In this document: piece after piece, positions 18,190 to 26,456 of the stretch
Numbering within the stretch: the first letter of the stretch is position 1
Layout of the letters: each line of letters begins with the position of its first letter
Assembly (NCBI RefSeq): GCF_029960665.1
Contig: NZ_JASBRB010000002.1
Span: 248,001-312,000, forward strand
Source: Pseudarthrobacter sp. AL07
GTDB taxonomy: Bacteria; Actinomycetota; Actinomycetes; Actinomycetales; Micrococcaceae
Direction: 5' to 3'
Length of the DNA stretch: 64,000 nucleotides
Translations under genes and position numbers: made by a program
The notes under the pieces: generated by a model
The model's database searches: none
What the model was told of the DNA's origin: nothing
What the model saw: only the letters and a program-made list of their open reading frames with translations

Positions 18190-18616
18190 ACGGCCATCGG
18201 CTTTACGCTGGGCCTGGGCATGTTCGCTGCCATTGCCTACGTCCCAACGTTCCTGCAGATGTCCTCCGGGACCAGCACGAACAACTACTTCCGCGAAGTC
18301 GGCGCATCCTTGGGCGTCGCCGTGTTCGGCGCGATTTTCACCAACCGGCTCACGGAGTCGCTGACGAACGCGTTCACCGGCGCCGGAGCATCAGCGGAAC
18401 AGGCTGCTCCTGGCCATCACCCTGAAGCAGATCCCACGCTCGGACACCGCCGGCCTGGTGGCCCGCGGCGCGGCCGTCGGCGGCGAGGAAGCAGAACGCC
18501 TGGAACCAGAGCACCTGGCCCTGCTGAAGGGCAGGACGGAGAAGGAGACCGCCGTCGGGGGCGCCTCGGACAGCCTGACGGACGACGACGGCGAGCTGGC
18601 CTCCCGACGCCGCTGA
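18190..18616 (+). pseudogene. Relic of a DHA2-family (14-TM) MFS drug exporter
   Basis: Three collinear pieces of a DHA2 exporter remain. The first frame reads TAIGFTLGLGMFAAIAYVP-TFLQMSSGTS, a middle transmembrane helix. It jumps directly into TNNYFREVGASLGVAVFGA, which normally lies some 90 or more residues later. After SAEQA the frame shifts, and LLLAITLKQIPRSDTAGLV plus the charged tail EEAERLEPEHLALLKG continues to a TGA at 18614-18616. The N-terminal helices are absent. At least two internal deletions, one joined at a GTS-like sequence, have removed most membrane spans, so no transporter can be made. The 18117-18763 stretch holds only this relic and two hairpins. Confidence 0.8.
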
Positions 18617-18670
18617 CCGGCGTCGTGCGGCTGTACGCCGCAGCGGCGGCAGCCACAGTGATAGCCGGCA

Positions 18671-18703
18671 GGGGCGCCGCGATCTTGGGGGTCGCGGCGC
18701 CCC
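18671..18703. terminator. Hairpin between MFS relic and prepilin peptidase gene
   Basis: Twelve-base arms GGGGCGCCGCGA (18671-18682) and TCGCGGCGCCCC (18692-18703) enclose a nine-base loop. It is probably the old terminator of the exporter gene and may also serve the convergent peptidase gene. No long T-run is present. Confidence 0.6.
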
Positions 18704-18763
18704 TGTTGTATGTCACCGAAGAGCTGTTCCCGTCACGGCTCGAAATGGGCATCCCGGACCGCG

Positions 18764-19321
18764 TCAGGCCGGCAGCAGCATGGCCGCGGCGGCACCGGCG
18801 AGCATGAACGGGCCAAACGGGATCGAAGATTTCAAGGTGCCGCGGCGGGCCGCCAGCAGGGCCATAGACCAGAGGCCCCCCAGCAGGAAAGCTGCGAACG
18901 TCCCAGCAAAGACGTGCCCCCAGCCAAGATAGCCAAGATACATTCCCAGGACGCCGGCCAGTTTCACGTCGCCAAAGCCCATGCCGGGCGGGTAAACCAT
19001 CCGCAGGACAAAATAGAACGCCCACAAAACCACCCCGCCGGCCAGGATGCGCAGCGCCGGGATACCCAGGAGCTCGGCAGCACCGTCAGGTGACCCCAGC
19101 ATCGCGGCCGGGCCCGCAATCCCGTGCACCAAGGCAGCCGCGAGCAACAGGACCCCGGCCACGCCGTACGAGGGGAAGACAATCCGGTTGGGCAGCAGGT
19201 GGTGGCGCACGTCAATAACCGTCAGGCGGACTGCCATGACACAAAAGTAGGCACAAGCGGCCAGCACCAGCCAGAACGCCAGCGGGGTGGCGTCCCACAG
19301 TCCATCGAGTCGTCGGATCAC
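18764..19321 (-). CDS. A24-type prepilin leader peptidase
   Basis: This is a short (about 185 residues) polytopic membrane aspartic protease of the TadV/CpaA type, lacking the N-methyltransferase domain of PilD. The two catalytic aspartates lie in the usual contexts IDVRHHLLPN (near residue 35) and GMGFGDVKLAG (near residue 125). It would process type IV or Flp pilin precursors. No pilus genes are nearby. The GTG at 19321 (MIRRLDG) was chosen because the longer frame would run into the divergent gene starting at 19381. Its ribosome site is weak, so the start is uncertain. Confidence 0.82.
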   Translation of the reverse strand: MIRRLDGLWDATPLAFWLVLAACAYFCVMAVRLTVIDVRHHLLPNRIVFPSYGVAGVLLLAAALVHGIAGPAAMLGSPDGAAELLGIPALRILAGGVVLWAFYFVLRMVYPPGMGFGDVKLAGVLGMYLGYLGWGHVFAGTFAAFLLGGLWSMALLAARRGTLKSSIPFGPFMLAGAAAAMLLPA

Positions 19322-19380
19322 CCCTCGGATGCTACTGGATTGGTGCGCCGCACCGCAGAACCCACGCGTAAACTGTGGAT

Positions 19381-20175
19381 ATGTCGACATGGGACACCAG
19401 GCGCCGGCCGGATCCGGAGGGCAGCGCGGACGCTGCGGACCTGAGCACCATGTTCCGGAACCTTTGCCGGTCTTCCCCCTGGAAGTGGCAGTCACTGCGC
19501 TTTGAATACTGGGATGAACCGTTTTCCGGCGTCCCAGACCCGTCCGCACCGCTGGTCCGCGCCTGGCTCCGCCGACCCGGTGCGCTTCGTCTGGAAACCG
19601 CTGATCGGGTTGTCCTCCACAGCACCACCGGAATCAACGATTCCAAGGACGGGTTGTACGTCAGCGCCACCCGGAAGTCCTGGCTGCTGCCGCCCCACCT
19701 CGTGGCGCCCGTTTACGACGACGGCGGCCTGGTCAGGCGCCGGCCGGAGGCAGCATACGGCGAACCGGGCTTCGGGAACGGCCGTTTCTCGGCTGCCCTT
19801 GATCCCGTGGAATTGGCCGGCAGTGCCCCGGTCCCGATCGAGTTCCCGGGCACCAACGCCATAGAGGTCGACGCCGTTCGCCGCGTGGATCACGATGGCC
19901 GGCCGGCGCTGGAGGCAACCGTGACACCCACCGCGTCCTACCATCCAATGGATCCTGCCGCTTCGCTCTGCCTGCCCGGCAGCAACCGCGTGCGGATCGA
20001 TCTGGAGACAGGAGTCTGCGTGGCCAGTCAGTCACTGGACGCGGCAACCCCGAATTATGGGCACTGGATCCGGATCCTCGCCGTGGATGAATACATGCTG
20101 GACGACCTGTTTGTGGCCGAGTCCATGAACCTCACGGACGTCCGCCGCCACATCAGCTGGGACATCCGCACCTGA
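19381..20175 (+). CDS. Conserved hypothetical protein
   Basis: This 264-residue soluble protein has no signal peptide and no family motif I recognise. Segments such as LRLETADRVVLHS, NAIEVDAVRRVDHDGRPALEAT and GVCVASQSLD look like a curved beta-sheet. That architecture recalls sigma-regulator or LolA-like domains, but this is weak. ATG 19381 is in frame with a GTG six bases upstream. Neither has a clear ribosome site, so the message may be leaderless. It is divergent from the peptidase gene. Confidence 0.65.
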   Translation: MSTWDTRRRPDPEGSADAADLSTMFRNLCRSSPWKWQSLRFEYWDEPFSGVPDPSAPLVRAWLRRPGALRLETADRVVLHSTTGINDSKDGLYVSATRKSWLLPPHLVAPVYDDGGLVRRRPEAAYGEPGFGNGRFSAALDPVELAGSAPVPIEFPGTNAIEVDAVRRVDHDGRPALEATVTPTASYHPMDPAASLCLPGSNRVRIDLETGVCVASQSLDAATPNYGHWIRILAVDEYMLDDLFVAESMNLTDVRRHISWDIRT

Positions 20176-20245
20176 TCGTAGCTCCCTCTCAGGCCATCAC
20201 CGGCGGTTGACAAGCCCGTGGCCCGCCCTGGGCTAGGCTTCCCTC

Positions 20246-20893
20246 ATGACCGCACTGACTGCCATCTGCCCCCTCTTCGGCCTCGAGCTGACCACACCCC
20301 GCCTAGTGCTGCGACCCATTGCCGACGCCGACATTCCTGCCGCGGTTGCAGCGGCCGCGAGCGGGGTCCACGAACCCGGCCGGAACCCCTTCAGCACGCC
20401 GTGGACAGAACTGCCGGCGGAAACTCTGGGGCACAACATGGCGCAGTGGTACTGGCGCTGCCGCGGCCAGGCCACGCCCGAGGACTGGACCGTGCTCCTG
20501 GGCATCTGGTACCGGAACGAATTCATCGGCTGCCAGGACATCGGCGCCAAGGACTTCGCCACCCTCAAGACCGTCAGCACCGGCTCATGGCTCAAGCAGT
20601 CCCTCCACGGCCAGGGACTCGGAACTGAGATGCGGGCCGCCGTCGCGCTCTACGCGTTCGACTGGCTCGGCGCCGAAGTCGCCGAATCCGAAGCCGCAGC
20701 CTGGAACGCCGCCTCCCTGGGTGTGTCCCGCTCCCTCGGCTACGAACTCAACGGCACCAACAGGCAGTCCTGGGGCGGCAAGGCCGTAGAAGTCCAAAAG
20801 ATGCGCCTCACCCCCGCAACCTTCAAACGCCCCGACTGGACCCTGCAAGTGAAGGGCCACGAAGCAGCAGCCAAGTTCCTCGGGGCTCGCTGA
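20246..20893 (+). CDS. GNAT-family N-acetyltransferase (RimJ/RimL type)
   Basis: The 215-residue protein follows the ribosomal-protein-acetyltransferase pattern: LTTPRLVLRPIADADIPA at the N-terminus (about residues 14-33), a central GSWLKQSLHGQGLGTEM segment holding the acetyl-CoA pyrophosphate loop (QGLGTE), and SLGYELNGTNR near the end. It transfers acetyl from acetyl-CoA to an amine. The substrate is not predictable. It converges with phoH2 over a hairpin at 20911-20946. Confidence 0.85.
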   Translation: MTALTAICPLFGLELTTPRLVLRPIADADIPAAVAAAASGVHEPGRNPFSTPWTELPAETLGHNMAQWYWRCRGQATPEDWTVLLGIWYRNEFIGCQDIGAKDFATLKTVSTGSWLKQSLHGQGLGTEMRAAVALYAFDWLGAEVAESEAAAWNAASLGVSRSLGYELNGTNRQSWGGKAVEVQKMRLTPATFKRPDWTLQVKGHEAAAKFLGAR

Positions 20894-20910
20894 GGGCACT
20901 TCCGACGGAC

Positions 20911-20946
20911 AGGGGCCGTGGCCCGACGAGCGGAACCACGGCCCTT
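20911..20946. terminator. Bidirectional hairpin between the GNAT gene and phoH2
   Basis: Arms GGGGCCGTGG (20912-20921) and CCACGGCCCTT (20936-20946) lie between the two convergent stops at 20893 and 20964. It is GC-rich with only a short T-run, but its position fits a shared terminator. Confidence 0.65.
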
Positions 20947-20963
20947 GCTACCGGATCGTAAGG

Positions 20964-22394
20964 CTAGATTTCGGCGCCCTCCAGCAGTTCTGTTACCAGG
21001 GCTGCGATCGGGGAGCGTTCGGAGCGCGTCAGGGTGATGTGGCCGAAGAGAGGGTGTCCTTTCAGTGTTTCGACGACTGCGGCAATACCGTCGTGCCGGC
21101 CGACGCGCAGGTTGTCACGCTGGGCGACGTCGTGGGTGAGGACGATCTTGGAGTTCTGGCCGATTCGGCTCATCACGGTGAGGAGGACGTTCTTCTCAAG
21201 TGACTGGGCCTCGTCGACGATCACGAACGCGTCGTGCAGGGAGCGTCCGCGGATGTGCGTCAGCGGCATAACCTCCAGCATGCCGCGGTCCATGACTTCT
21301 TCCACGACTTCCTGGCTGACCAGGGCACCGAGTGTGTCAAAGACCGCCTGTGCCCAGGGGTTCATCTTTTCGGACTCAGAGCCGGGCAGGTAGCCGAGTT
21401 CCTGGCCACCTACGGCGTAAAGGGGGCGGAACACGATCACCTTGCGGTGCTCGCGGCGTTCCAGCACCGCTTCCAGGCCGGCACACAGGGCCAGCGCGGA
21501 TTTGCCGGTGCCGGCCCGCCCGCCGACCGAAACGATTCCGACGGCGGGGTCCATCAGCATGTCGATGGCCAAGCGCTGCTCCGCGGAGCGTCCGTGGAGC
21601 CCGAAGACGTCCCGGTCCCCCTTGACCAGCCGCACCTGTTTGTCGGCGCCCACCCGGCCCAGGGCTGAGCCCCGGTTGGAGAGGATCACCAGCCCGGTGT
21701 TGACCGGCATTTCCGCGGCTGCGGGGATGAAGACAGGCTCGTGGCCGTACAGGGCGGAAATTTCTTCCTCGCTGGCTTCCACCTCGGCAACGCCGGTCCA
21801 GCCCGAATCCTTCACGAGCTCGTTGCGGTATTCGTCGGCTGTGAGTCCCATAGCGGAGGCCTTGACCCGCATGGGGAGATCCTTCGAAACCACCGTGACG
21901 TTCCGGCCTTCATTGGCCAGGTTCTTGGCCACGGCGAGGATCCGGCTGTCGTTGTCGCCACTGCGGAAACCCAACGGAAGCACGTCGGCGGAAATGTGGT
22001 TCAGCTCCACCAGCAGGGTGCCGCCCTGGTCGCCGATGGGGATTGGCCGGCTCAGGCCACCGTGTTTCACCCGGAGGTCATCGAGCAGCCGGAGCGCTGT
22101 GCGGGCAAAGTAGCCCAGCTCGGGGTCGTGCCGTTTCCCCTCAAGTTCCGTGATGACAACGATCGGAACAATGACTTCGTGCTCGGCGAAGCGGAGCAGC
22201 GCCCGTGGATCCGAGAGTAGGACGGAGGTGTCAATGACGAAGGTGCTAATGGTGGCGTCCCTTCCGGAGACAGCAAAACCGGCCGCAGAATTTTCGTCTG
22301 CTGCACCGGCTTGTGAGGTGGCTCGCGTGGTGCGAGAGGTAGCTTTCTGTCCCTGGTCAAAAACGGCCTCGGGCAGTTGTTCAGAAATAGCCAC
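20964..22394 (-). CDS. phoH2: PhoH2-like PIN domain and PhoH ATPase fusion
   Basis: This 476-residue protein joins an N-terminal PIN ribonuclease domain ([11 protein letters not shown], with acidic residues also in ITELEG and GDNDSRIL) to a C-terminal PhoH-type P-loop ATPase (Walker [10 protein letters not shown], Walker [10 protein letters not shown], and [11 protein letters not shown]). PhoH2 proteins act as sequence-directed RNA helicase/RNases in mycobacteria. GTG at 22394 begins the conserved protein and follows TGGAG. The frame itself opens at 22478. It lies near uppS and hemolysin III genes, an order like Rv1085c-Rv1095. Confidence 0.92.
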   Translation of the reverse strand: MAISEQLPEAVFDQGQKATSRTTRATSQAGAADENSAAGFAVSGRDATISTFVIDTSVLLSDPRALLRFAEHEVIVPIVVITELEGKRHDPELGYFARTALRLLDDLRVKHGGLSRPIPIGDQGGTLLVELNHISADVLPLGFRSGDNDSRILAVAKNLANEGRNVTVVSKDLPMRVKASAMGLTADEYRNELVKDSGWTGVAEVEASEEEISALYGHEPVFIPAAAEMPVNTGLVILSNRGSALGRVGADKQVRLVKGDRDVFGLHGRSAEQRLAIDMLMDPAVGIVSVGGRAGTGKSALALCAGLEAVLERREHRKVIVFRPLYAVGGQELGYLPGSESEKMNPWAQAVFDTLGALVSQEVVEEVMDRGMLEVMPLTHIRGRSLHDAFVIVDEAQSLEKNVLLTVMSRIGQNSKIVLTHDVAQRDNLRVGRHDGIAAVVETLKGHPLFGHITLTRSERSPIAALVTELLEGAEI

Positions 22395-22637
22395 ATCGAC
22401 TCCAGCCCCGGACACGCGCCCGGAATTGTTATTGGTGAGGCGGCTCGGCCTGGAGGCCGGGTCCGGCCTCCCATACAACCGGTGCGAAATTTCGCTCCAT
22501 GTACTGGCCTCCCCGATCAGCCGGCGTTTTTGCCTGCTGATGGATACAACGTAAATCCCCGCCCAGTAATTTCCGGTGCCATCCGTCGGCGATTCCTGTT
22601 GCGGCTGTGTGAATTCCGCGTGAACGTCGCTGACAGA

Positions 22638-23438
22638 TCAGGTACCGAAGCGCCGCTGCCGGCCTGCATAGTCCCGGAGGGCGCGTAGGAAATCCACTTT
22701 TCGGAAAGCGGGCCACAACGCCTCGCAGAAGTAGAACTCGCTGTAGGCGCTTTGCCACATCAGGAACCCTGACAGCCGCTGCTCCCCCGACGTCCTGATG
22801 ACCAGGTCCGGATCCGGCTGGCCGCGCGTATAGAGGAAGCGGGAAATATCGTCGACGGACAGCGAGTCAGCGAGCACCGAAATGTCTGTGCCTTTGGCGA
22901 CGGCATCGTGAAGCAGCTCCCGCACGGCATCGACGATCTCGCGGCGTCCGCCGTAGCCCACCGCAACGTTGACATGGATCTTTTCGCGAACCGGCGTGCG
23001 CGCTGTGAGCTTGTTGAGCCGTTCAGCCAGGTAGTCGGGCAGGAGCTCGGGGGCGCCCATGGCGTGGACCGAGATGTTGGCGTCCTCGTCCAGACGGTCC
23101 AGAGTGTTGGCGATGATGCCCATCAGAAGATCCAGCTCCTCGCTGGACCGGCTCATGTTGTCCGTGGACAGCATGTACAGCGTGACCACCTTGACCCCGA
23201 GTTCCTGGCACCAGCCCAGGAATTCATGGATCTTGTCCGCGCCGGCCTGGTGGCCCTGGCTGGTGGGCGCATTGAACTGCTTGGCCCATCGGCGGTTGCC
23301 GTCCACCATGACGCCGATGTGATTGGGAATGCGGCCGCCGGCAAGCTCGCTGAGCAGCCGCCTTTCGTAGAAGCCATAAAGGAACCCGCGAAATTCCACG
23401 AGGAGACTCACCTGACTTCCGTTGCTGTTCGACGGCAT
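22638..23438 (-). CDS. uppS: Isoprenyl (cis-prenyl) diphosphate synthase
   Basis: This 266-residue cis-prenyltransferase extends a prenyl diphosphate with isopentenyl diphosphate. HIGVMVDGNRRWA near residue 41 carries the catalytic aspartate. RTSGEQRLSGFLMWQS and YSEFYF near the end bind diphosphate and form the dimer core. The neighbours (hemolysin III, mca, greA) match Rv1086, a short-chain Z-farnesyl diphosphate synthase. The product chain length here is not decided by sequence. It is divergent from the hemolysin III gene. Confidence 0.92.
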   Translation of the reverse strand: MPSNSNGSQVSLLVEFRGFLYGFYERRLLSELAGGRIPNHIGVMVDGNRRWAKQFNAPTSQGHQAGADKIHEFLGWCQELGVKVVTLYMLSTDNMSRSSEELDLLMGIIANTLDRLDEDANISVHAMGAPELLPDYLAERLNKLTARTPVREKIHVNVAVGYGGRREIVDAVRELLHDAVAKGTDISVLADSLSVDDISRFLYTRGQPDPDLVIRTSGEQRLSGFLMWQSAYSEFYFCEALWPAFRKVDFLRALRDYAGRQRRFGT

Positions 23439-23509
23439 TGCACGTCCTAGGCTACCGTCCGGGACCGGGCCGGGTGCGCCGGGACGTGCCCGGATGACCC
23501 GTCACGATC

Positions 23510-23525
23510 GTTACCCATGAGTAAC
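23510..23525. promoter_or_regulatory. GlnR-box-like inverted repeat between uppS and hemolysin III genes
   Basis: GTTAC-CCATGA-GTAAC is a perfect inverted repeat and fits the actinobacterial GlnR pattern GTnAC-N6-GnAAC. It lies 29 bases upstream of the hemolysin III start and 72 upstream of uppS. A TATTCT hexamer at 23542-23547 could be the -10 of a nearly leaderless hemolysin III message. Regulator identity is inferred. Confidence 0.4.
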
Positions 23526-23553
23526 TTACGGACAGAGAGGATATTCTGAACCC

Positions 23554-24276
23554 ATGAACAGCCAGACTCCTGACGGCTCCCGCTCGCCCTCCGCGGACCA
23601 CGGCAACAGCGCACTGGACGACGCCGCCGTCCGGCTGGCCGAACTCCTGATGATCAAGCCCAAGTGGCGAGGTTGGATCCACAGCGTCACGGCGCCACTG
23701 GCCCTGGCCGCGGGGATCGTCCTGGTGGTCCTTGCCCCGACTACGGACCGCAAGATCACCTCGGCAATCTATGCCTTCACAGGCGTCCTGCTATTTGGCA
23801 TCAGTGCCATCTACCACCGCGGCAACTGGTCCCCCGGGGTGAAGATTGTGCTCAAGCGCTTGGACCACACCAACATCATGCTGGTCATCGCCGGCAGCTA
23901 CACGCCCTTGGCCTGGTCGCTCCTGGAGCAACCCAAGGCAGTCCTGCTGCTCTGGGTCATCTGGGCCGGGGCCATCCTCGGTGTGCTGTTCAGGCTGCTG
24001 TGGACGGACGCCCCGCGCTGGCTGTACGTGCCGATCTACATTGCGCTTGGCTGCGGGTCGCTGTTCTACCTGCCCGAATTCTTCGCGGCCAGCGTCCCGG
24101 CGGCCATTCTGATCTGTGTGGGCGGAATCCTATACATCACCGGCGCAGTGTTCTATGCGCTCAAGAAGCCCAACTTCAGCTACGAGCACTTCGGCTTCCA
24201 CGAACTCTTCCACGCACTGACAGTCCTGGCATTCGCGGCACATTTTACGGCGATCGCCATCGCAGTCCTCAGCTGA
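23554..24276 (+). CDS. Hemolysin III family membrane protein (PAQR type)
   Basis: The 240-residue protein has seven predicted membrane helices. The PAQR metal-site pattern is visible as SAIYHRGNW after the second helix (Ser and His), LDHTNIMLVIAGSYTP with the conserved Asp, and FGFHELFHALTVLAF at the end with the His-x3-His pair. Bacterial members (TrhA/YqfA) influence membrane-fluidity homeostasis. Haemolysis is not implied. It is syntenic with Rv1085c. Confidence 0.9.
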   Translation: MNSQTPDGSRSPSADHGNSALDDAAVRLAELLMIKPKWRGWIHSVTAPLALAAGIVLVVLAPTTDRKITSAIYAFTGVLLFGISAIYHRGNWSPGVKIVLKRLDHTNIMLVIAGSYTPLAWSLLEQPKAVLLLWVIWAGAILGVLFRLLWTDAPRWLYVPIYIALGCGSLFYLPEFFAASVPAAILICVGGILYITGAVFYALKKPNFSYEHFGFHELFHALTVLAFAAHFTAIAIAVLS

Positions 24277-24284
24277 ACTGTAAA

Positions 24285-24313
24285 GGGCCGGTAGGAACGC
24301 GGGGGTCCGGCCC
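24285..24313. terminator. Weak hairpin between convergent hemolysin III and small membrane protein genes
   Basis: GGGCCGG (24285-24291) can pair with CCGGCCC (24307-24313). The position between convergent stops suggests a terminator, but the stem is short and lacks a T-run. Confidence 0.35.
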
Positions 24314-24316
24314 GCT

Positions 24317-24676
24317 TCAGTCGCGGGGCTGGGGCCGGTCGGCGGCCTGGCCGTGACCGTTGTCTTCGAGGCCTGCCTTGTCGCCGGACGCATCCGTGTC
24401 GTCGGCAACACCGAGGCCGTCGTGGCCGTCCGCAGCCTCAATGTCCGCGGCCACTGCCGCTGCCTGACGCTCTTCTTCCACCTGCGCGCGGTAGCGGACG
24501 CGGCGGATGCGGCGGACCATGTCCACAATCAGCAGCGTGGTAGCCAGCACAAAGAAGGCCGTCATGATGAAGCCCCACAGGCCCGGGGTGATCTGATCCT
24601 CGGAGATGCCTTCACGCAGGCCGGGCGTCGGCAGCGGTGAGGGCGTGGTGGTCAGGGCGAGGAGCAAGTGATGCAC
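24317..24676 (-). CDS. Small single-span membrane protein (Rv1083-like position)
   Basis: This 119-residue protein has one membrane helix (GFIMTAFFVLATTLLIVDMV, about residues 34-53), a basic cytosolic flank (RRIRRVRYRA) and an acidic disordered tail. A GTG start at 24676 has AAGG upstream. A small membrane protein occupies the same place beside mca in M. tuberculosis (Rv1083). No enzymatic motif is present. Function unknown. Confidence 0.75.
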   Translation of the reverse strand: MHHLLLALTTTPSPLPTPGLREGISEDQITPGLWGFIMTAFFVLATTLLIVDMVRRIRRVRYRAQVEEERQAAAVAADIEAADGHDGLGVADDTDASGDKAGLEDNGHGQAADRPQPRD

Positions 24677-24791
24677 GGTTCAAACCTTCTGTGGAAACTG
24701 ATGGGCAGCCAGCCGGTGATTCCGGAGACGGGTCCGCGGGACCCGGACCAGCCCTCTGCTTTTCTACACGACATAGAATTGACTGCCGTTT

Positions 24792-25697
24792 CTATCTTAG
24801 CCCGGCGAAAAGGTCCTTTTCGGGCAATACTGCGGGGACCCTGGACTCGATCAGGGAGTAGTCTTCCCACGGCCACACGCGGCGCTGCATCTCGGCCGAG
24901 ACGGCAAAGAAGAACCCCAGCGGATCCACCTGCGTGCGGTGGGCGCGGAGGGCGTCGTCGCGGGCCTCAAAAAAGTCGCCGCAGTCGATCTGCGTGGTGG
25001 TGGCATGGGCACCCTGCGGCGGCGTGTGGCCCTCCGCGTCCGTTTCCAGCCAGGCGGCAAGCCGCTGGGCGTACGGGGACTGCAGGCCCGCTTCCTCCAG
25101 GGCAAAATGCAATGCGCGGAACCGGTCCGGGCTGAAGGCCCTGTCGTAGTAGAGCTTGCTTGGTTCCCAGGCGGCACCGGCGTCCGGATACCTGTTCGGG
25201 TCACCGGCAGCCGCAAACGCCTCCACTGCCACCCGGTGCGCCATGATGTGGTCCGGGTGCGGGTATCCTCCGTTTTCGTCATAGCTGACGATCACCTGCG
25301 GCTTGAAGTCCCGGACCAGGCGCACCAGCGGCGCCGCAGCGCGCGCCAGCGGCTGGACGGCAAAGGATCCTGCGGGCAGCGGCGGCAGGGGGTCGCCCTC
25401 CGGCAGCCCGGAATCCGTGAATCCGAGCCAACGCTGTTCGATGCCAAGTACCCTGGCCGCCTGGTCCATCTCCAGCCGGCGCGCCCCTGCCATGTCCCGC
25501 TTGGGATGCGGCTCACCCTCCACGGCAGGGTTTTGGATATCGCCGCGGGATCCGTCGGTGCAGGTGGCCACCATGACTTCCACCCCGGCGGCGGCGTACA
25601 TGGCCATGGTGGCCGCGCCCTTGCTGGACTCGTCGTCCGGGTGCGCATGAACGGCTAGCAGCCTAAGCGGTGCCGGGGTATGCGTGGACGCTGTCAT
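24792..25697 (-). CDS. mca: Mycothiol S-conjugate amidase
   Basis: Mca is a zinc amidase that cleaves mycothiol S-conjugates to mercapturic acids for export during detoxification. The 301-residue protein begins with the zinc-binding AVHAHPDDESSKGA segment and has YPHPDHIMAHR near residue 140, giving the His/Asp ligands shared with MshB. The length and C-terminus (FFFAVSAEMQRRVWPWEDY) are typical of Mca rather than MshB. ATG 25697 was chosen because AAGGAG lies 11 bases upstream. The frame is open to 25760. It is divergent from the DUF4307 gene, as in Rv1081c-Rv1082. Confidence 0.93.
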   Translation of the reverse strand: MTASTHTPAPLRLLAVHAHPDDESSKGAATMAMYAAAGVEVMVATCTDGSRGDIQNPAVEGEPHPKRDMAGARRLEMDQAARVLGIEQRWLGFTDSGLPEGDPLPPLPAGSFAVQPLARAAAPLVRLVRDFKPQVIVSYDENGGYPHPDHIMAHRVAVEAFAAAGDPNRYPDAGAAWEPSKLYYDRAFSPDRFRALHFALEEAGLQSPYAQRLAAWLETDAEGHTPPQGAHATTTQIDCGDFFEARDDALRAHRTQVDPLGFFFAVSAEMQRRVWPWEDYSLIESRVPAVLPEKDLFAGLR

Positions 25698-25846
25698 CGA
25701 AGGACGGCTCCTTATTCTTCTGCGGCTGCTGTGACGGCCACTGGACTGACGGGATTGCATAACGGGACAGGCGGAATAGCTGCGCGGTAGAGGGGTGCGG
25801 ATCCGCCACGGACAGCCATGGGCCGGAACCGAACTAAACTGGACTG

Positions 25847-26305
25847 GTGACTACCCAGGATCAGCCCGCTGTGTCCCCGCCTGCAGACACTAGCCTAGCC
25901 AATCGTTATGGCAGTAAAAAGCCGTCCCTCCGGCCAGCGGTCAAACGTGGCATCGCCGTAGCGGCGCTGGCGGCCGGAGTTGGGTTTATGGCCTGGGTCT
26001 CCACGTCGAACGCTGTCGCGGACGTGACGTTCAAAGACGTCGGTTTCAGCACCATTGACGCCACTGCGGCAGAGGTTGATTTCCAGGTGACCAGGGACCC
26101 GGGAACGGCCGTCAAGTGCGCTGTGAAGGCCCTCGACTCCAAGTTCGCCGTGGTGGGTTGGAAAGTCGTGGACATCCCGCCGGGAGCAGCTAATGGAACG
26201 GCCGACGGCGGAAGGACAGTTTCGCAGCGCGTGGCCCTTCGGACGGAGTCCTTGTCCGTTTCCGGCGTCGTGGACGACTGCTGGATTCCGCGCGCCGGGA
26301 CGTAG
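25847..26305 (+). CDS. DUF4307 membrane protein
   Basis: This 152-residue protein has one membrane helix (about residues 36-53, GIAVAALAAGVGFMAWVS) and a small extracellular beta domain with DVTFKDVGFSTID and VDFQVTRDPG. The family lies between greA and mca in many actinobacteria (Rv1081c), as here. The start is GTG 25847. Function unknown. Its strict neighbourhood is the main clue. Confidence 0.82.
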   Translation: MTTQDQPAVSPPADTSLANRYGSKKPSLRPAVKRGIAVAALAAGVGFMAWVSTSNAVADVTFKDVGFSTIDATAAEVDFQVTRDPGTAVKCAVKALDSKFAVVGWKVVDIPPGAANGTADGGRTVSQRVALRTESLSVSGVVDDCWIPRAGT

Positions 26306-26332
26306 CACCATGTGATCTGCGCAATATCCCGG

Positions 26333-26361
26333 TTGGGTATGTCCAGAGTATTGACTACAAT
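26333..26361 (+). promoter_or_regulatory. Probable greA promoter with overlapping inverted repeat
   Basis: TTGGGT (26333-26338) and TACAAT (26356-26361) are separated by 17 bases, giving a predicted start near 26368. The -10 lies in the centre of a perfect inverted repeat, GTATTGAC and GTCAATAC (26348-26355 and 26364-26371). A protein bound there would block polymerase. Confidence 0.5.
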
Positions 26362-26376
26362 GGGTCAATACCTTTA

Positions 26377-26430
26377 CCCCGCTGAGCTGGTTGCTGAGTT
26401 CCACAAGTGGCCACCGTTGCGGGGTCTTTT
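26377..26430 (+). promoter_or_regulatory. Terminator-like hairpin in the greA leader
   Basis: CCCCGC (26377-26382) pairs with GCGGGG (26419-26424), followed by TCTTTT. An inner CCAC-AA-GTGG hairpin (26401-26410) sits in the loop. It lies between the predicted promoter and the greA ribosome site (AGGAG at about 26446), where it could terminate or pause transcription. Attenuation is an inference. Confidence 0.45.
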
Positions 26431-26456
26431 GCATGTATGACCATTAGGAGAAGTCC

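Noticed and set aside
18764..19549. Longer version of the prepilin peptidase starting at 19549
   Set aside because: The extension would overlap the divergent gene at 19381 by well over 100 bases, and its sequence looks non-coding.
22395..22637. Possible small gene or RNA between uppS and phoH2
   Set aside because: No frame with a ribosome site and no stable conserved-looking fold could be found. It is probably the phoH2 leader and promoter.
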